Assembly: GCA_902613995.1 (NCBI GenBank)
Contig: CACMJG010000006.1
Coordinates: forward strand, 36,999-100,998
Origin: an uncultured Alphaproteobacteria bacterium
GTDB lineage: Bacteria > Pseudomonadota > Alphaproteobacteria > Methylaequorales > Methylaequoraceae
Direction of reading: 5' to 3'
Length of the DNA: 64,000 bases
The notes below the pieces were generated by a model. That model saw nothing but the letters and a program-made list of their open reading frames with translations, had not been told where the DNA came from and did not search any database. Shown one piece after another: positions 34,100 through 42,236 of the stretch. The position numbers and the translations under genes were made by a program. How positions within the stretch are numbered: position 1 is the stretch's first letter; every line of letters begins with the position of its first letter.

Positions 34100-34234
34100 A
34101 TTTTTTTACAATAAGAAATATAACTTAAATAGTAGATTGATTAATAGTTATAATTGAATTTACCCAAAAAAAAGGAAGTTTCAAGTTGTAGATATATTAA
34201 AGTTATGTTTGTGTGAAAGGTTTAGAAGATGAAT

Positions 34235-34259
34235 GACACGCGCCTAAATAGCGCGTGTC
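34235..34259 (-). terminator. Strong hairpin downstream of the PQQ dehydrogenase gene
   Basis: GACACGCGC (34235-34243) and GCGCGTGTC (34251-34259) form a perfect, GC-rich nine-base stem with a seven-base loop, starting eleven bases after the dehydrogenase stop on the minus strand. No clean T tract follows, so it may be a terminator of the hairpin-only kind or an mRNA-stabilising 3' structure. It is unusually GC-rich for this DNA. Confidence 0.6.
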
Positions 34260-34269
34260 TATCATTTAG

Positions 34270-35574
34270 TTACTTAGCTGTAGCAGTGATTTTGTAGATT
34301 TCTCCTTCATCTACTGCAGCGTAAAGAGCATTATCAGGACCTAACCTTAGACCTCTGAATCTCTTTGTTAGACCTGTAGGCATGTGAATTACACTCTTAA
34401 TTGACTGACCATCTTTGGCAATATCAACAACGTCAATTCTCATACCTGAAGGTGTTCCACCGAAACCAATACCCATAATTCCAACAGCCATTCTACCTTC
34501 CCAATAACCCCAGTTTTTGCCTTTTAAGAATGCGGCAGAACCAGTTCCTTGAGATAGACCGTTGTTATTCCATGCAGGCGGCATTAGATCACTAAAACGA
34601 GTGTCACTCATTGGCATGAACTGAGCACGTTTTGCAGGAAGCATACCTTCTTTTTGATTTGGCATATATCCACAGTACTTGTCTGGACAATCACCACGTC
34701 CACCTACGTTTGGACGAGGATCCCAACCACCGTTACCACCATTAACTAAGGCAGTAATTTCGTCGTTTTGCCATGGTCCGTGTTCTGCTGTGAATGCTCT
34801 TCCATCACTTGGACGGAAATCAATACCTTGAACATTTCTATGACCATAAGTGTACATACGCTTATCGAAACCTCTTGGAGGTTTGTTACCTGGATGTGCT
34901 TTACCATCAGTATCAATTCTTAATACGTTACCACCTAACAATTTTGGTGATTGTGGTACAACACCTCTGTGACGATCACCTGTTGTAGCCCATAGATATC
35001 CCTCAGGACCAAAACGTAATCTGTTACCATTATGTGCACCAGGACCACCAAATGGGTGATCGGACTCAAATGGTTTGTATTGAATGTCTTTTACAATATC
35101 AACACGGTTTGAAACACTTTTCATGTCTTTGCTAACTTCCATTCTCATGATGATGTTTCCATCACATTTTTCGAAGTTAGTTTTACAACCGCTACCGTGA
35201 TATTTATTAGATGTAGATGCGACATAAATCCTTCTATTTTTGTTAAAATTAGGATCTAGAGCAACTCCCATCATACCGGCTTGCCCAGAGCAGAAAAGAT
35301 CGTTAAAAGTACTTGCGTAACCTTTAGAGTCTTTCATACCAGCAAGAGCGTGTACTGAACCTGAACTTGTTTTTACAGATAAACCTTTACATTTTTCTGT
35401 TACAAACATGTCACCATCATTAGTGAAAGCCATATCCCATGGATTTTCCAATCCATTCATGACAGACATAGCACTAATGTCAGGGGTATTCATTGTATCA
35501 GCATAGCTAGGTGCAGCAATAAATGATGCTGTAGCAATAGCGACCGCTGATAAAAGTTTAGATTTTTTAATCAT
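34270..35574 (-). CDS. PQQ-dependent sugar dehydrogenase (aldose dehydrogenase/soluble GDH family), periplasmic
   Basis: A 434-residue quinoprotein with a classic signal peptide (about 1-25, ending SYADT). The six-bladed propeller motifs are seen in order: GDMFVTEK, GVALDPNF, GGPGAHNGNRLRFGPEG (with the catalytic-type His), LWATTGDRH, YGHRNVQG, AEHGPWQNDEI and LRLGPDNALYAAVDEGEIY. It likely oxidises a free or terminal sugar and passes electrons to the cytochrome c encoded just upstream. Unlike typical members it has eight cysteines, including GCKTNFEKC and DCPDKYC, that could form disulfides. Codons here look less AT-rich than those of its neighbours. The ATG follows a GGGAGAT ribosome site. 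Confidence 0.88.
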   Translation of the reverse strand: MIKKSKLLSAVAIATASFIAAPSYADTMNTPDISAMSVMNGLENPWDMAFTNDGDMFVTEKCKGLSVKTSSGSVHALAGMKDSKGYASTFNDLFCSGQAGMMGVALDPNFNKNRRIYVASTSNKYHGSGCKTNFEKCDGNIIMRMEVSKDMKSVSNRVDIVKDIQYKPFESDHPFGGPGAHNGNRLRFGPEGYLWATTGDRHRGVVPQSPKLLGGNVLRIDTDGKAHPGNKPPRGFDKRMYTYGHRNVQGIDFRPSDGRAFTAEHGPWQNDEITALVNGGNGGWDPRPNVGGRGDCPDKYCGYMPNQKEGMLPAKRAQFMPMSDTRFSDLMPPAWNNNGLSQGTGSAAFLKGKNWGYWEGRMAVGIMGIGFGGTPSGMRIDVVDIAKDGQSIKSVIHMPTGLTKRFRGLRLGPDNALYAAVDEGEIYKITATAK

Positions 35575-35609
35575 TAAATAATCTCCCTTTATTATTAATG
35601 TTAACGTTA

Positions 35610-35921
35610 TTATTTTTGCGCATTTAAGTACGCGGCCAAATTTGCAATTTCAACATCTGACAACGGCTGCGCCATCATAATCATAAGATCTGAATTTGGT
35701 CCTATTTTGGTTCCGGCTCTGTAAGTGTTAAGTCTGTCTATAAGGTAAGGTATCTCTTTACCCTTTAACTTAGGGTAACTAGCAAGCCCCATACCTGCAG
35801 GACCATGACAATTTCCACAGTTTTGAGCATATCTAGCTTCGCCAGCATTAATATCGCCAGACAAAGCGGGATTAGAAAAAAGTAAGCAAAGACCTACTAT
35901 TCCTAAATTAAGACCTTTCAT
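35610..35921 (-). CDS. Periplasmic class I cytochrome c (single haem)
   Basis: A 103-residue c-type cytochrome with signal peptide (about 1-21, ending ALSG). Haem is bound at CGNCH (Cys35, Cys38, His39) and the sixth ligand is probably a Met in LMIMMAQPL (80-83). YPKLKG and the helix IANLAAYLNAQ are typical of small cytochrome c-553-like proteins. The ATG at 35921 follows a strong GGAGGAAG ribosome site. First gene of the operon with the PQQ dehydrogenase, 36 bases ahead of it, so it is the likely electron acceptor. Confidence 0.9.
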   Translation of the reverse strand: MKGLNLGIVGLCLLFSNPALSGDINAGEARYAQNCGNCHGPAGMGLASYPKLKGKEIPYLIDRLNTYRAGTKIGPNSDLMIMMAQPLSDVEIANLAAYLNAQK

Positions 35922-36001
35922 AATCTTCCTCCACAAAGACTAAGTTAAATATTACATTAATTTAGTCATTTGTTCAAATGCAAAATAGCAAATATAAGTA
36001 T

Positions 36002-36030
36002 AATATAGGGTTCTTAGAATTTGGTTGCAA
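36002..36030 (-). promoter_or_regulatory. Promoter of the cytochrome c / PQQ dehydrogenase operon
   Basis: On the minus strand TTGCAA (36025-36030) and TATATT (36002-36007) are 17 bases apart, an ideal spacing for a sigma-70-type promoter. Transcription would begin near 35995, leaving a leader of about 75 bases before the cytochrome gene. The -35 overlaps a perfect 14-base palindrome. A short inverted repeat (CATTTG and CAAATG) lies in the leader near 35967-35980. Confidence 0.6.
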
Positions 36031-36034
36031 CCAA
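36021..36034. promoter_or_regulatory. Perfect 14-base palindrome, candidate operator
   Basis: TTGGTTGCAACCAA is a perfect palindrome that covers the -35 of the operon promoter. A dimeric repressor bound here would block RNA polymerase, so sugar- or metal-responsive control of the dehydrogenase is plausible. LacI-type operators usually centre on CG rather than GC, so the regulator class is open. Confidence 0.55.
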
Positions 36035-36095
36035 TAAAATCTTAATAAATTATTGACAAAATTTTGTTATCTAATAGGCGAAAAAAATTGAAGTT

Positions 36096-37250
36096 CTATT
36101 TCAACTCGCTTGTTGTAATCCATCCTCCGCCCAACATTTTTTTGAAATTATTGTAAAAAACGCATGCTTGACCAGGAGCAACTCCAAATTCCGGTTCATC
36201 TAATAGTACAATTCCATGATTAAGATTTTTTTTATCTAACTCAACTTTTGCTGATATCAATCTCTGTCCAGATCTAATTTTAATTAATGCATCGAACTCA
36301 AGGTTAGATACATTTTTTGTGAAAAAATTTAAATCTTTAACATAAATAGAATATTTTTTTAAATTACTTTTTGGACCCACAATTATTTCATTTTTACTCT
36401 TATCAATTTTTAACACATACATCGGATGCTGATCTTTAACACCTTTAATACCCCCTACTCCTATGCCTTTTCTCTGACCAATTGTGTAATTAATTATACC
36501 GTTGTGAGTTCCAACAATGTCACCATTTATATTGACAATATTTCCAGCTATATTGGATTTAGTATCTTTTTCTTTAACAAATTTTCTATAATTACCATCA
36601 GGAATAAAACAGATATCTTGACTATCGGGTTTTTCAGCATTGGAGAGTCCCAGGTTTAACGCTAATTCTCGAATATAAGATTTAGTAAAATTTCCGAGTG
36701 GAAATCTCAATGTTTTTAATTGATCTTGTGTTGTAGCAAATAAAAAATAACTCTGATCCTTTAAACCATCATCAGCCTGATAAAGATTTATATCATCACC
36801 ATTCTCAATTCTCTTCACATAATGACCTGTAGCTAATATTGAACTTTTTAATAATTTTGTAAATTCAATTAGATCGGTAAACTTGACCGTTTGATTACAT
36901 AAAATACAGGGTATAGGTGTTTGACCATCAATGTAACTGTTCACAAATTTGTCAATTACAGATTCTTTAAACTTTTCTTTGTAGTCAATTATATAGTGTT
37001 TTATATTTAATTTTTTTGCAACATTTTTTGCATCTGCTATATCTATACCCGAGCAACAAGTTTTGGATTTTTTTTTGTTTGCTGCCTCATATAATTTCAT
37101 CGTAACCCCAATTACTTCGTATCCAAGATTTTTAAGCAGAGCTGCGGTCACAGAGGAGTCAACACCGCCAGACATCGCAACAGTTATCCTACTACCGATT
37201 GCTGGTAAGTTATTTTCTTTTATAAATTTTTCTTTATCAATCTCTTTCAT
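36096..37250 (-). CDS. mnmA: tRNA-specific 2-thiouridylase MnmA
   Basis: Thiolates U34 of tRNA-Glu, Gln and Lys, using sulfur relayed from IscS. The 384-residue protein has the PP-loop SGGVDSS (residues 27-33), GVTMKLYE, the N-terminal active-site Cys in TPIPCILCNQTVKF, TGHYVKR and the second catalytic Cys in SQDICFIPDG. It is followed by GKRKGIGV-like TIGQRKGIGVGG and a C-terminal barrel ending GQACVFY. A further in-frame stretch upstream exists, but the ATG at 37250 fits the family and makes the 14-base overlap with iscX. Last gene of the isc operon, which couples sulfur supply to tRNA modification. Confidence 0.95.
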   Translation of the reverse strand: MKEIDKEKFIKENNLPAIGSRITVAMSGGVDSSVTAALLKNLGYEVIGVTMKLYEAANKKKSKTCCSGIDIADAKNVAKKLNIKHYIIDYKEKFKESVIDKFVNSYIDGQTPIPCILCNQTVKFTDLIEFTKLLKSSILATGHYVKRIENGDDINLYQADDGLKDQSYFLFATTQDQLKTLRFPLGNFTKSYIRELALNLGLSNAEKPDSQDICFIPDGNYRKFVKEKDTKSNIAGNIVNINGDIVGTHNGIINYTIGQRKGIGVGGIKGVKDQHPMYVLKIDKSKNEIIVGPKSNLKKYSIYVKDLNFFTKNVSNLEFDALIKIRSGQRLISAKVELDKKNLNHGIVLLDEPEFGVAPGQACVFYNNFKKMLGGGWITTSELK

Positions 37251-37437
37251 CAATCCACGCCATTTGTATTGCCTCAAGTATTTTTTCATTTGAGGCTTCA
37301 GGGTCATCTTCAAAATCTTCAAGCTCCAAAATCCATTTATGAAGATCTGTAAACCTAAGATTAACGTTATCTTTATCAGGATATTTTTCCTCAAGAAGAA
37401 TTGCTATATCATTTGTATCTGACCATTTTAACTTCAT
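37237..37437 (-). CDS. iscX: IscX, small acidic Fe-S assembly regulator
   Basis: A 66-residue acidic protein with the IscX (YfhJ) pattern: LKWSDTNDIAILL, HPDxD-like YPDKDNVNLRFTDLHKWI, and a C-terminal EAIQMAWIDERD. IscX binds IscS and iron and modulates the desulfurase. Its ATG overlaps the stop of fdx (TAATG), and its end overlaps mnmA, so all three are translationally linked. Full length. Confidence 0.94.
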   Translation of the reverse strand: MKLKWSDTNDIAILLEEKYPDKDNVNLRFTDLHKWILELEDFEDDPEASNEKILEAIQMAWIDERD

Positions 37438-37769
37438 TATTCTACATTCATGTTTCTTGTTCCAGATGGAATCGTTACTTTCATGCCGTCTAACTTTTCA
37501 TCAACTATTATTTGACACCCTAATCGGGAAGTATGGGTTAAACCGAATGCTAAATCCAACATATCTTCTTCCTCTTCACTTGGTTCAGGAAGGCTGTCAA
37601 AAAAACTCTTTTCTACTACAATATGGCAAGTTGAACAAGCGAGTGAACCTTCACAAGCACCCTCTAAGTCGATCCCATTATTATGAGCAACTTCAAGAAG
37701 AGACAAGCCATGCTCTGCTTCGACTACTTTTTCTTTTCCATCAGGTTCTATAAAAGTTATTTTTGCCAT
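37437..37769 (-). CDS. fdx: [2Fe-2S] ferredoxin of the ISC system
   Basis: A 110-residue adrenodoxin-type ferredoxin that supplies electrons for cluster assembly on IscU. Cluster ligands are Cys39, Cys45, Cys48 ([10 protein letters not shown]) and Cys85 (SRLGCQI). [14 protein letters not shown] is the acidic partner-binding helix of this family. Full length, three bases after hscA; part of the isc operon. Confidence 0.96.
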   Translation of the reverse strand: MAKITFIEPDGKEKVVEAEHGLSLLEVAHNNGIDLEGACEGSLACSTCHIVVEKSFFDSLPEPSEEEEDMLDLAFGLTHTSRLGCQIIVDEKLDGMKVTIPSGTRNMNVE

Positions 37770-37772
37770 AAT

Positions 37773-39566
37773 TTAGTCTATTTTATCGACATCTTTTCCA
37801 ATGACTTGAGAAAAATCATTCTCAATTCTTTTTTGAGCAAAAGATTCAGTAGCCTTATTTAATTTTTCAATGTTTTGATTAATCATATCACAATCATTAG
37901 TTTCAAGAGATTTTTTCAATAAATTAACATTATCCTCAATATCATTTATATCATTTTTTGAGCAAAGTAATTCAATATCTTTTTTAACTGATTCTATTTC
38001 ATTTAAAAAACTTTTGGCTTTTACTTTTGCTTCTATTACCATTCTTTGGTGTATATCATCTTTTGCATTTTCGATACTACTCTCAACTATTTTTCTCATA
38101 TCATTTAAGTCTAAATCATCATTAGTTTTCACTGAAAGCTTGTTTTGAATTCCAGTTTCTTCATCTTTAGCCGTAACAAAGAGAATTCCGTCCGCATCAA
38201 GAGAAAACATTACAGTTATTCTGGGGATTCCAGCAGGTTTTGGCTGAATATTTGACAAAATAAATTCTCCTAGTTTTCTATTGTTTGACGAAGTTTCTCT
38301 TTCTCCTTGAAGTATAAGAAACTTTATTGCAGTCTGACCATTTTCGTGAGTGGTAAATGTCTGTTCCTTTATAGCTGGTATGGGAGTGTTTCTTGATATT
38401 ATTTTTTCCATCAATCCTCCCATAGTCTCAATTCCAAGAGAAAGTGGAGTTACATCCAAAAGTACATTGTCAGAACCGTTAAGAAGTTCATAACCGTGAA
38501 GCGCTGCACCCTTAGAGACAACAAGATCAGGATTTACATCATCAAAAATTGTTGTTTCAAAATTTTCTTTAATTTTTTCTGAAATACACTTCATTCTAGA
38601 TGAACCACCCACCAACACAAAACCCTCTATTTTGTTTATTTCTACATCAACTTCGTTTAGAAGTTCCAAAGAAATCTTGATTGTACTGTCAATAAGGTTG
38701 TTGATAGCTTTATTAAAATCTTTAATATTAATTTCAATTTCTTTAACACATTCATTAACTTTAAGTTTTTCATTAAAAGTTTGCGTCTCAAAAAGTTTTT
38801 CTTTTATTAATTTAGACTTCTTAACTAATTTTAGTTTTTCCCTGTTATTCAAGCTATCAAAATCAATTTTAAAATATTTTTTAACCAACCATTTTGCATA
38901 AAGAATGTCAAAATCATCACCTCCTAGATTTGGATCTCCACTTGTTGCAATTACCTTAAATATACCATCTGACAATTTAAGTAATGAAACATCAAATGTA
39001 CCCCCGCCCAAGTCATAAACAAAAAAAATGCCTTTCTTTTTTTTTTCAAGTCCATACGCAAATGCAGCAGCTGTTGGTTCGTTTATCAGTCTCCTAACTC
39101 TCAAACCAGCCATAAAGGCAGCTCTCATTATTCCTGACCTAGCTTTTTCGTCAAAATATGCAGGAACAGTGATTACACAATCAAAAACATTCTGATTGAG
39201 ATTTTTCTCACATAAATTTTTTAAATAAATGAAAAAATCCTTTGATACTTCCATAGAGGAAATCTTGGCTCCATTCTCATCATCGTATATTTTTTTATCA
39301 AAATCTTTAGTAAAATTTCTCTTTATAGAGAAAATAGAATTAAAATAGCTCTCATTTTTTATGATCTGATTTCCAAACTTTTTTGTTTTTTCGCTGTATA
39401 AAATCAAGGTTGGAATGAGTGTTTTACCATTGTCATCAAGTATAAATTGGAATTTATCTTTAACTTTTACCGAACAAACTGAATTTGTTGTTCCAAAATC
39501 TATTCCTAAGCAAATTTTAGCGTCATTTTTTGATGACATTGGTTCTTTTATCTTAATTAAATTCAT
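37773..39566 (-). CDS. hscA: HscA, Hsp70-type chaperone of Fe-S assembly
   Basis: A 597-residue Hsp70 that helps transfer clusters from IscU. The N-terminal ATPase shows GIDFGTTNSVCSV, VPAYFDEKARSG, NEPTAAAFAYG, VYDLGGGTFDVS and VGGSSRM. The substrate domain has DVTPLSLGIETMGG and a lidded helical end. HscA differs from DnaK in lacking the acidic C-terminal tail. It overlaps hscB by four bases (ATGA); the ATG at 39566 was chosen for this, though an ATG nine codons later also exists. Confidence 0.96.
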   Translation of the reverse strand: MNLIKIKEPMSSKNDAKICLGIDFGTTNSVCSVKVKDKFQFILDDNGKTLIPTLILYSEKTKKFGNQIIKNESYFNSIFSIKRNFTKDFDKKIYDDENGAKISSMEVSKDFFIYLKNLCEKNLNQNVFDCVITVPAYFDEKARSGIMRAAFMAGLRVRRLINEPTAAAFAYGLEKKKKGIFFVYDLGGGTFDVSLLKLSDGIFKVIATSGDPNLGGDDFDILYAKWLVKKYFKIDFDSLNNREKLKLVKKSKLIKEKLFETQTFNEKLKVNECVKEIEINIKDFNKAINNLIDSTIKISLELLNEVDVEINKIEGFVLVGGSSRMKCISEKIKENFETTIFDDVNPDLVVSKGAALHGYELLNGSDNVLLDVTPLSLGIETMGGLMEKIISRNTPIPAIKEQTFTTHENGQTAIKFLILQGERETSSNNRKLGEFILSNIQPKPAGIPRITVMFSLDADGILFVTAKDEETGIQNKLSVKTNDDLDLNDMRKIVESSIENAKDDIHQRMVIEAKVKAKSFLNEIESVKKDIELLCSKNDINDIEDNVNLLKKSLETNDCDMINQNIEKLNKATESFAQKRIENDFSQVIGKDVDKID

Positions 39567-40147
39567 AACTGCTTTTTAAAATCTATCCTTATCTTTTCAA
39601 GATATGATAATTTAACGTTCAGTTTGTTGGCAATTGCATACTCTTTATTTTTAAATGATATCGATAAGTTCTCCATGGTTTCACTTATTTTTAGATTTAG
39701 TTTTTGAATAGAAAGCTTTTTTTGTTCAGAACTTTCTGCCTCTAGAAACTCATTTTGTATGTCCATTATTTCCTCTAATACATCAGGATCATTAAATGAT
39801 TTATCTTCTGAATGAGGATTAAATCCATTTAATTTTAGTAATATAGTAGCTCTTGATATTGAACTATTTAATTTTTGGTATGCTTCGTTAATCATTGATG
39901 ACAGTAGGGTTGAATATTTAATTTCCTGATCCGATAGTTGCGAATATTTATCAGGATGAAATACTTGTTGCAATTTTAAATAAGCTTTTTCAAGTTCATC
40001 TAAATCTAAATCAAACGTCTCTGATATTCCCATTAATTTAAATTCATCAACTTGTTTAGGTGGTTGAATTTTATTACATTTTTGACAAATGAAAACGTTT
40101 GGAGGAATAGCGTTTTCGCAGTCCCAGCAAATGGAGTTTACAGACAT
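39563..40147 (-). CDS. hscB: HscB co-chaperone with N-terminal tetracysteine zinc-finger-like domain
   Basis: J-domain partner of HscA for IscU. The 194-residue protein has HPD at 64-66 in FHPDKYS and the C-terminal three-helix IscU-binding domain. Unusually, the N terminus carries CWDC (Cys7, Cys10) and CQKC (Cys21, Cys24), followed by NKIQPP. This resembles the N-terminal metal-binding domain of eukaryotic HSC20/HSCB; Escherichia coli HscB has none. The similarity supports a close relation between this ISC operon and the mitochondrial one. Located between iscA and hscA. Confidence 0.94.
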   Translation of the reverse strand: MSVNSICWDCENAIPPNVFICQKCNKIQPPKQVDEFKLMGISETFDLDLDELEKAYLKLQQVFHPDKYSQLSDQEIKYSTLLSSMINEAYQKLNSSISRATILLKLNGFNPHSEDKSFNDPDVLEEIMDIQNEFLEAESSEQKKLSIQKLNLKISETMENLSISFKNKEYAIANKLNVKLSYLEKIRIDFKKQL

Positions 40148-40156
40148 AATTTTGCA

Positions 40157-40480
40157 TTAAACGTGAAAAGACTCTCCACAACCGCATCTACCTTTTTCGT
40201 TTGGATTAATAAATTTAAAACCAGATTCTAAAACGCCCTCCTCATAGTCCATAGTTGTACCGAGAAGAAAAAGAGTTGCTTTTGGATCAATATATATTTT
40301 GATATTCTCTATATTTAGGACCTCATCTTTTTCATCAGGGGAATCAACAAACTCCATACTATAGGAAAGTCCAGAACAACCTTTAGTCTCTATTCCTAGC
40401 TTTACACCAAGTGGTTTGTTAGCTCTAGAGGATAAAAGTTTTTTTATATGATTAACAGCATTGCTGGTAACGGTAATCAT
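40157..40480 (-). CDS. iscA: IscA, A-type Fe-S carrier
   Basis: A 107-residue A-type carrier with Cys35 in ETKGCSGLSY and the C-terminal pair Cys99 and Cys101 in GRCGCGESF, the three ligands of the family. It receives clusters from the IscU platform and delivers [4Fe-4S] to targets. Nineteen bases after iscU and nine before hscB. Full length. Confidence 0.96.
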   Translation of the reverse strand: MITVTSNAVNHIKKLLSSRANKPLGVKLGIETKGCSGLSYSMEFVDSPDEKDEVLNIENIKIYIDPKATLFLLGTTMDYEEGVLESGFKFINPNEKGRCGCGESFHV

Positions 40481-40498
40481 TATTTCTTTAATAGAAAA

Positions 40499-40888
40499 TT
40501 ATCTATTTTTTCTATTCTTTTTTTTATAATCGTCTATTGCTGCTTTAATTGCGTCTTCAGCTAAGATAGAACAATGAATTTTTACAGGTGGAAGAGCAAG
40601 ATGATTCGCTATCTCTGTATTTTTTATTGAGTGTGCTTCATCAAGATTTTTTCCTTTAACCCATTCAGTAATAAGCGAGCTTGAAGCAATAGCTGAACCA
40701 CATCCAAAAGTTTTAAACTTTGCGTCTTCTATTACTCCCTTGTTATTTACTTTAATTTGAAGTTTCATAACGTCACCGCATGCTGGGGCTCCAACAAGAC
40801 CTGTCCCAACTTGCTCAGATTCCTTGTCCATAGATCCAACATTTTTAGGGTTTTCGTAGTGATCTAAAAGTTCTTTACTGTAAGCCAT
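40499..40888 (-). CDS. iscU: IscU, Fe-S cluster scaffold
   Basis: A 129-residue scaffold on which [2Fe-2S] clusters are built. Ligands are Cys37 and Asp39 (APACGDV), Cys63 (FGCGSAIASS) and Cys106; the HscA-binding LPPVKIHC occupies residues 99-106. The C-terminal tail is basic. A GGAGA ribosome site precedes its ATG, 22 bases after iscS. Confidence 0.97.
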   Translation of the reverse strand: MAYSKELLDHYENPKNVGSMDKESEQVGTGLVGAPACGDVMKLQIKVNNKGVIEDAKFKTFGCGSAIASSSLITEWVKGKNLDEAHSIKNTEIANHLALPPVKIHCSILAEDAIKAAIDDYKKKNRKNR

Positions 40889-40910
40889 GACTATGTCTCC
40901 TTTCTTATTA

Positions 40911-42128
40911 TTAGTGATGAGCCCATTTTATTTTACTAATATCCACACCTTCTTGGGCCATTTCCCAAAGTGGACTGAGCTCTCTGAGTCTTTTAACTTC
41001 CTTGACAATAATGTCTGTTGCATATTTTACCTCATTTTCAGTAGTAAATCTACCAAAACCTATTCTCAAACTTGTATGGGCAAGTTCCTCTTCAACTCCA
41101 AGAGCCTTTAAAACGTAAGAAGGTTCTAAAGAGGCAGAGGTGCAAGCAGAACCAGAGGAAACTGCCAGATCTTTAATACCCATCATTAGAGATTCACCTT
41201 CAACATATGCAAAACTTAAATTAAGGTTCCCTGGAACCCTTGATTCTTCTGAACCATTGAGATAAACATCTGGGCAAGATTTTCTAATGCCTTCGAGCAT
41301 CATTTCTTTGTATTTTGCCAAAGTTTTATTTTCTTTTTCCATTTCGTTAGAGTAAATATTACAAGCTTCTCCAAGTCCAACGCAAAGTGCTGGGGATAGT
41401 GTTCCTGATCGCATGCCACGTTCCTGACCACCTCCACTTATCATTGAGGATATTCTTACTCTAGGTTTACGTCTTATATAAAGAGCACCAACGCCTTTTG
41501 GAGCATATATTTTATGACCAGAGATGCTCATTAAATCTATATTCATTTTATCAACATCCAAAGGAATCTTGCCTATAGCTTGAGCGCAGTCAGTATGAAA
41601 GAAAATATTATTAGATCTACAGATATTACCAATCTCCTCCAGTGGTTGAATGACTCCAATCTCGTTGTGAACTCCCATTATCGATACGATAAGTGTTTTG
41701 TCGGTAATTGATTTTTTCAGTTCGTCAAGATTTATTAGACCGTCGCTTTGCACAGGTAAGTATGTAATTTCAAAACCTTTACCAGCAAGATGCCTACAAG
41801 ATTCCAAAACGCATTTGTGTTCAGTTACGCACGTAATTATATGATTTTTTTTATCTCCATAAAATTCTGAAACACCCTTTAAAGCTAAATTATTCGATTC
41901 TGTAGCTCCAGATGTAAAAATTATCTCTTTTGGATTGGCGTTAATAATCTTTGCTACGTGCTCTCTAGCTACTTCAACGCCCTCCTCTGCTTCCCATCCA
42001 AATGAATGATTTCTTGAATGAGGGTTTCCATAGATCTCTCCAAAATATGGCATCATTTTTTTCAAAACTCTGGGATCTACTGGCGTTGTAGCTTGATAAT
42101 CGAAATATATGTTTTTTATTTTTTTCAT
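40911..42128 (-). CDS. iscS: IscS, cysteine desulfurase
   Basis: PLP enzyme that extracts sulfur from cysteine for IscU, MnmA and other acceptors. The 405-residue protein has [12 protein letters not shown] at the N terminus, ATESNN near 75, PLP-binding Lys206 in [11 protein letters not shown], and the mobile active-site loop SSGSACTS with Cys329. The ending KIKWAHH matches the conserved IscS/NFS1 C terminus. No iscR is adjacent. A weak second promoter may lie just upstream, since the 108-base gap to cysE holds an inverted repeat. Confidence 0.97.
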   Translation of the reverse strand: MKKIKNIYFDYQATTPVDPRVLKKMMPYFGEIYGNPHSRNHSFGWEAEEGVEVAREHVAKIINANPKEIIFTSGATESNNLALKGVSEFYGDKKNHIITCVTEHKCVLESCRHLAGKGFEITYLPVQSDGLINLDELKKSITDKTLIVSIMGVHNEIGVIQPLEEIGNICRSNNIFFHTDCAQAIGKIPLDVDKMNIDLMSISGHKIYAPKGVGALYIRRKPRVRISSMISGGGQERGMRSGTLSPALCVGLGEACNIYSNEMEKENKTLAKYKEMMLEGIRKSCPDVYLNGSEESRVPGNLNLSFAYVEGESLMMGIKDLAVSSGSACTSASLEPSYVLKALGVEEELAHTSLRIGFGRFTTENEVKYATDIIVKEVKRLRELSPLWEMAQEGVDISKIKWAHH

Positions 42129-42142
42129 ACTATTATTACATT

Positions 42143-42157
42143 TAGTATTTTATACTA
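42143..42157. repeat. Short inverted repeat between cysE and iscS
   Basis: TAGTAT and ATACTA flank a three-base TTT centre, just upstream of the iscS start on the minus strand. It could be an operator for an internal isc promoter; a TTGTCA hexamer lies further upstream, but -10 spacing is poor. Chance is possible in such AT-rich sequence. Confidence 0.25.
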
Positions 42158-42236
42158 TTTTGTCCACATTTTCCTTATATTTATATCTTAAATTCGTTAA
42201 TGACAAAAATTAATAAAAACTTTTATTTCAAATTAC

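Noticed and set aside
36053..36075. TTGACA as a plus-strand promoter
   Set aside because: No -10 at proper spacing and no plus-strand gene follows; the neighbouring genes are on the minus strand.
36096..37394. A 48-residue N-terminal extension of MnmA
   Set aside because: It would lie inside iscX in another frame; the family start agrees with the ATG at 37250.
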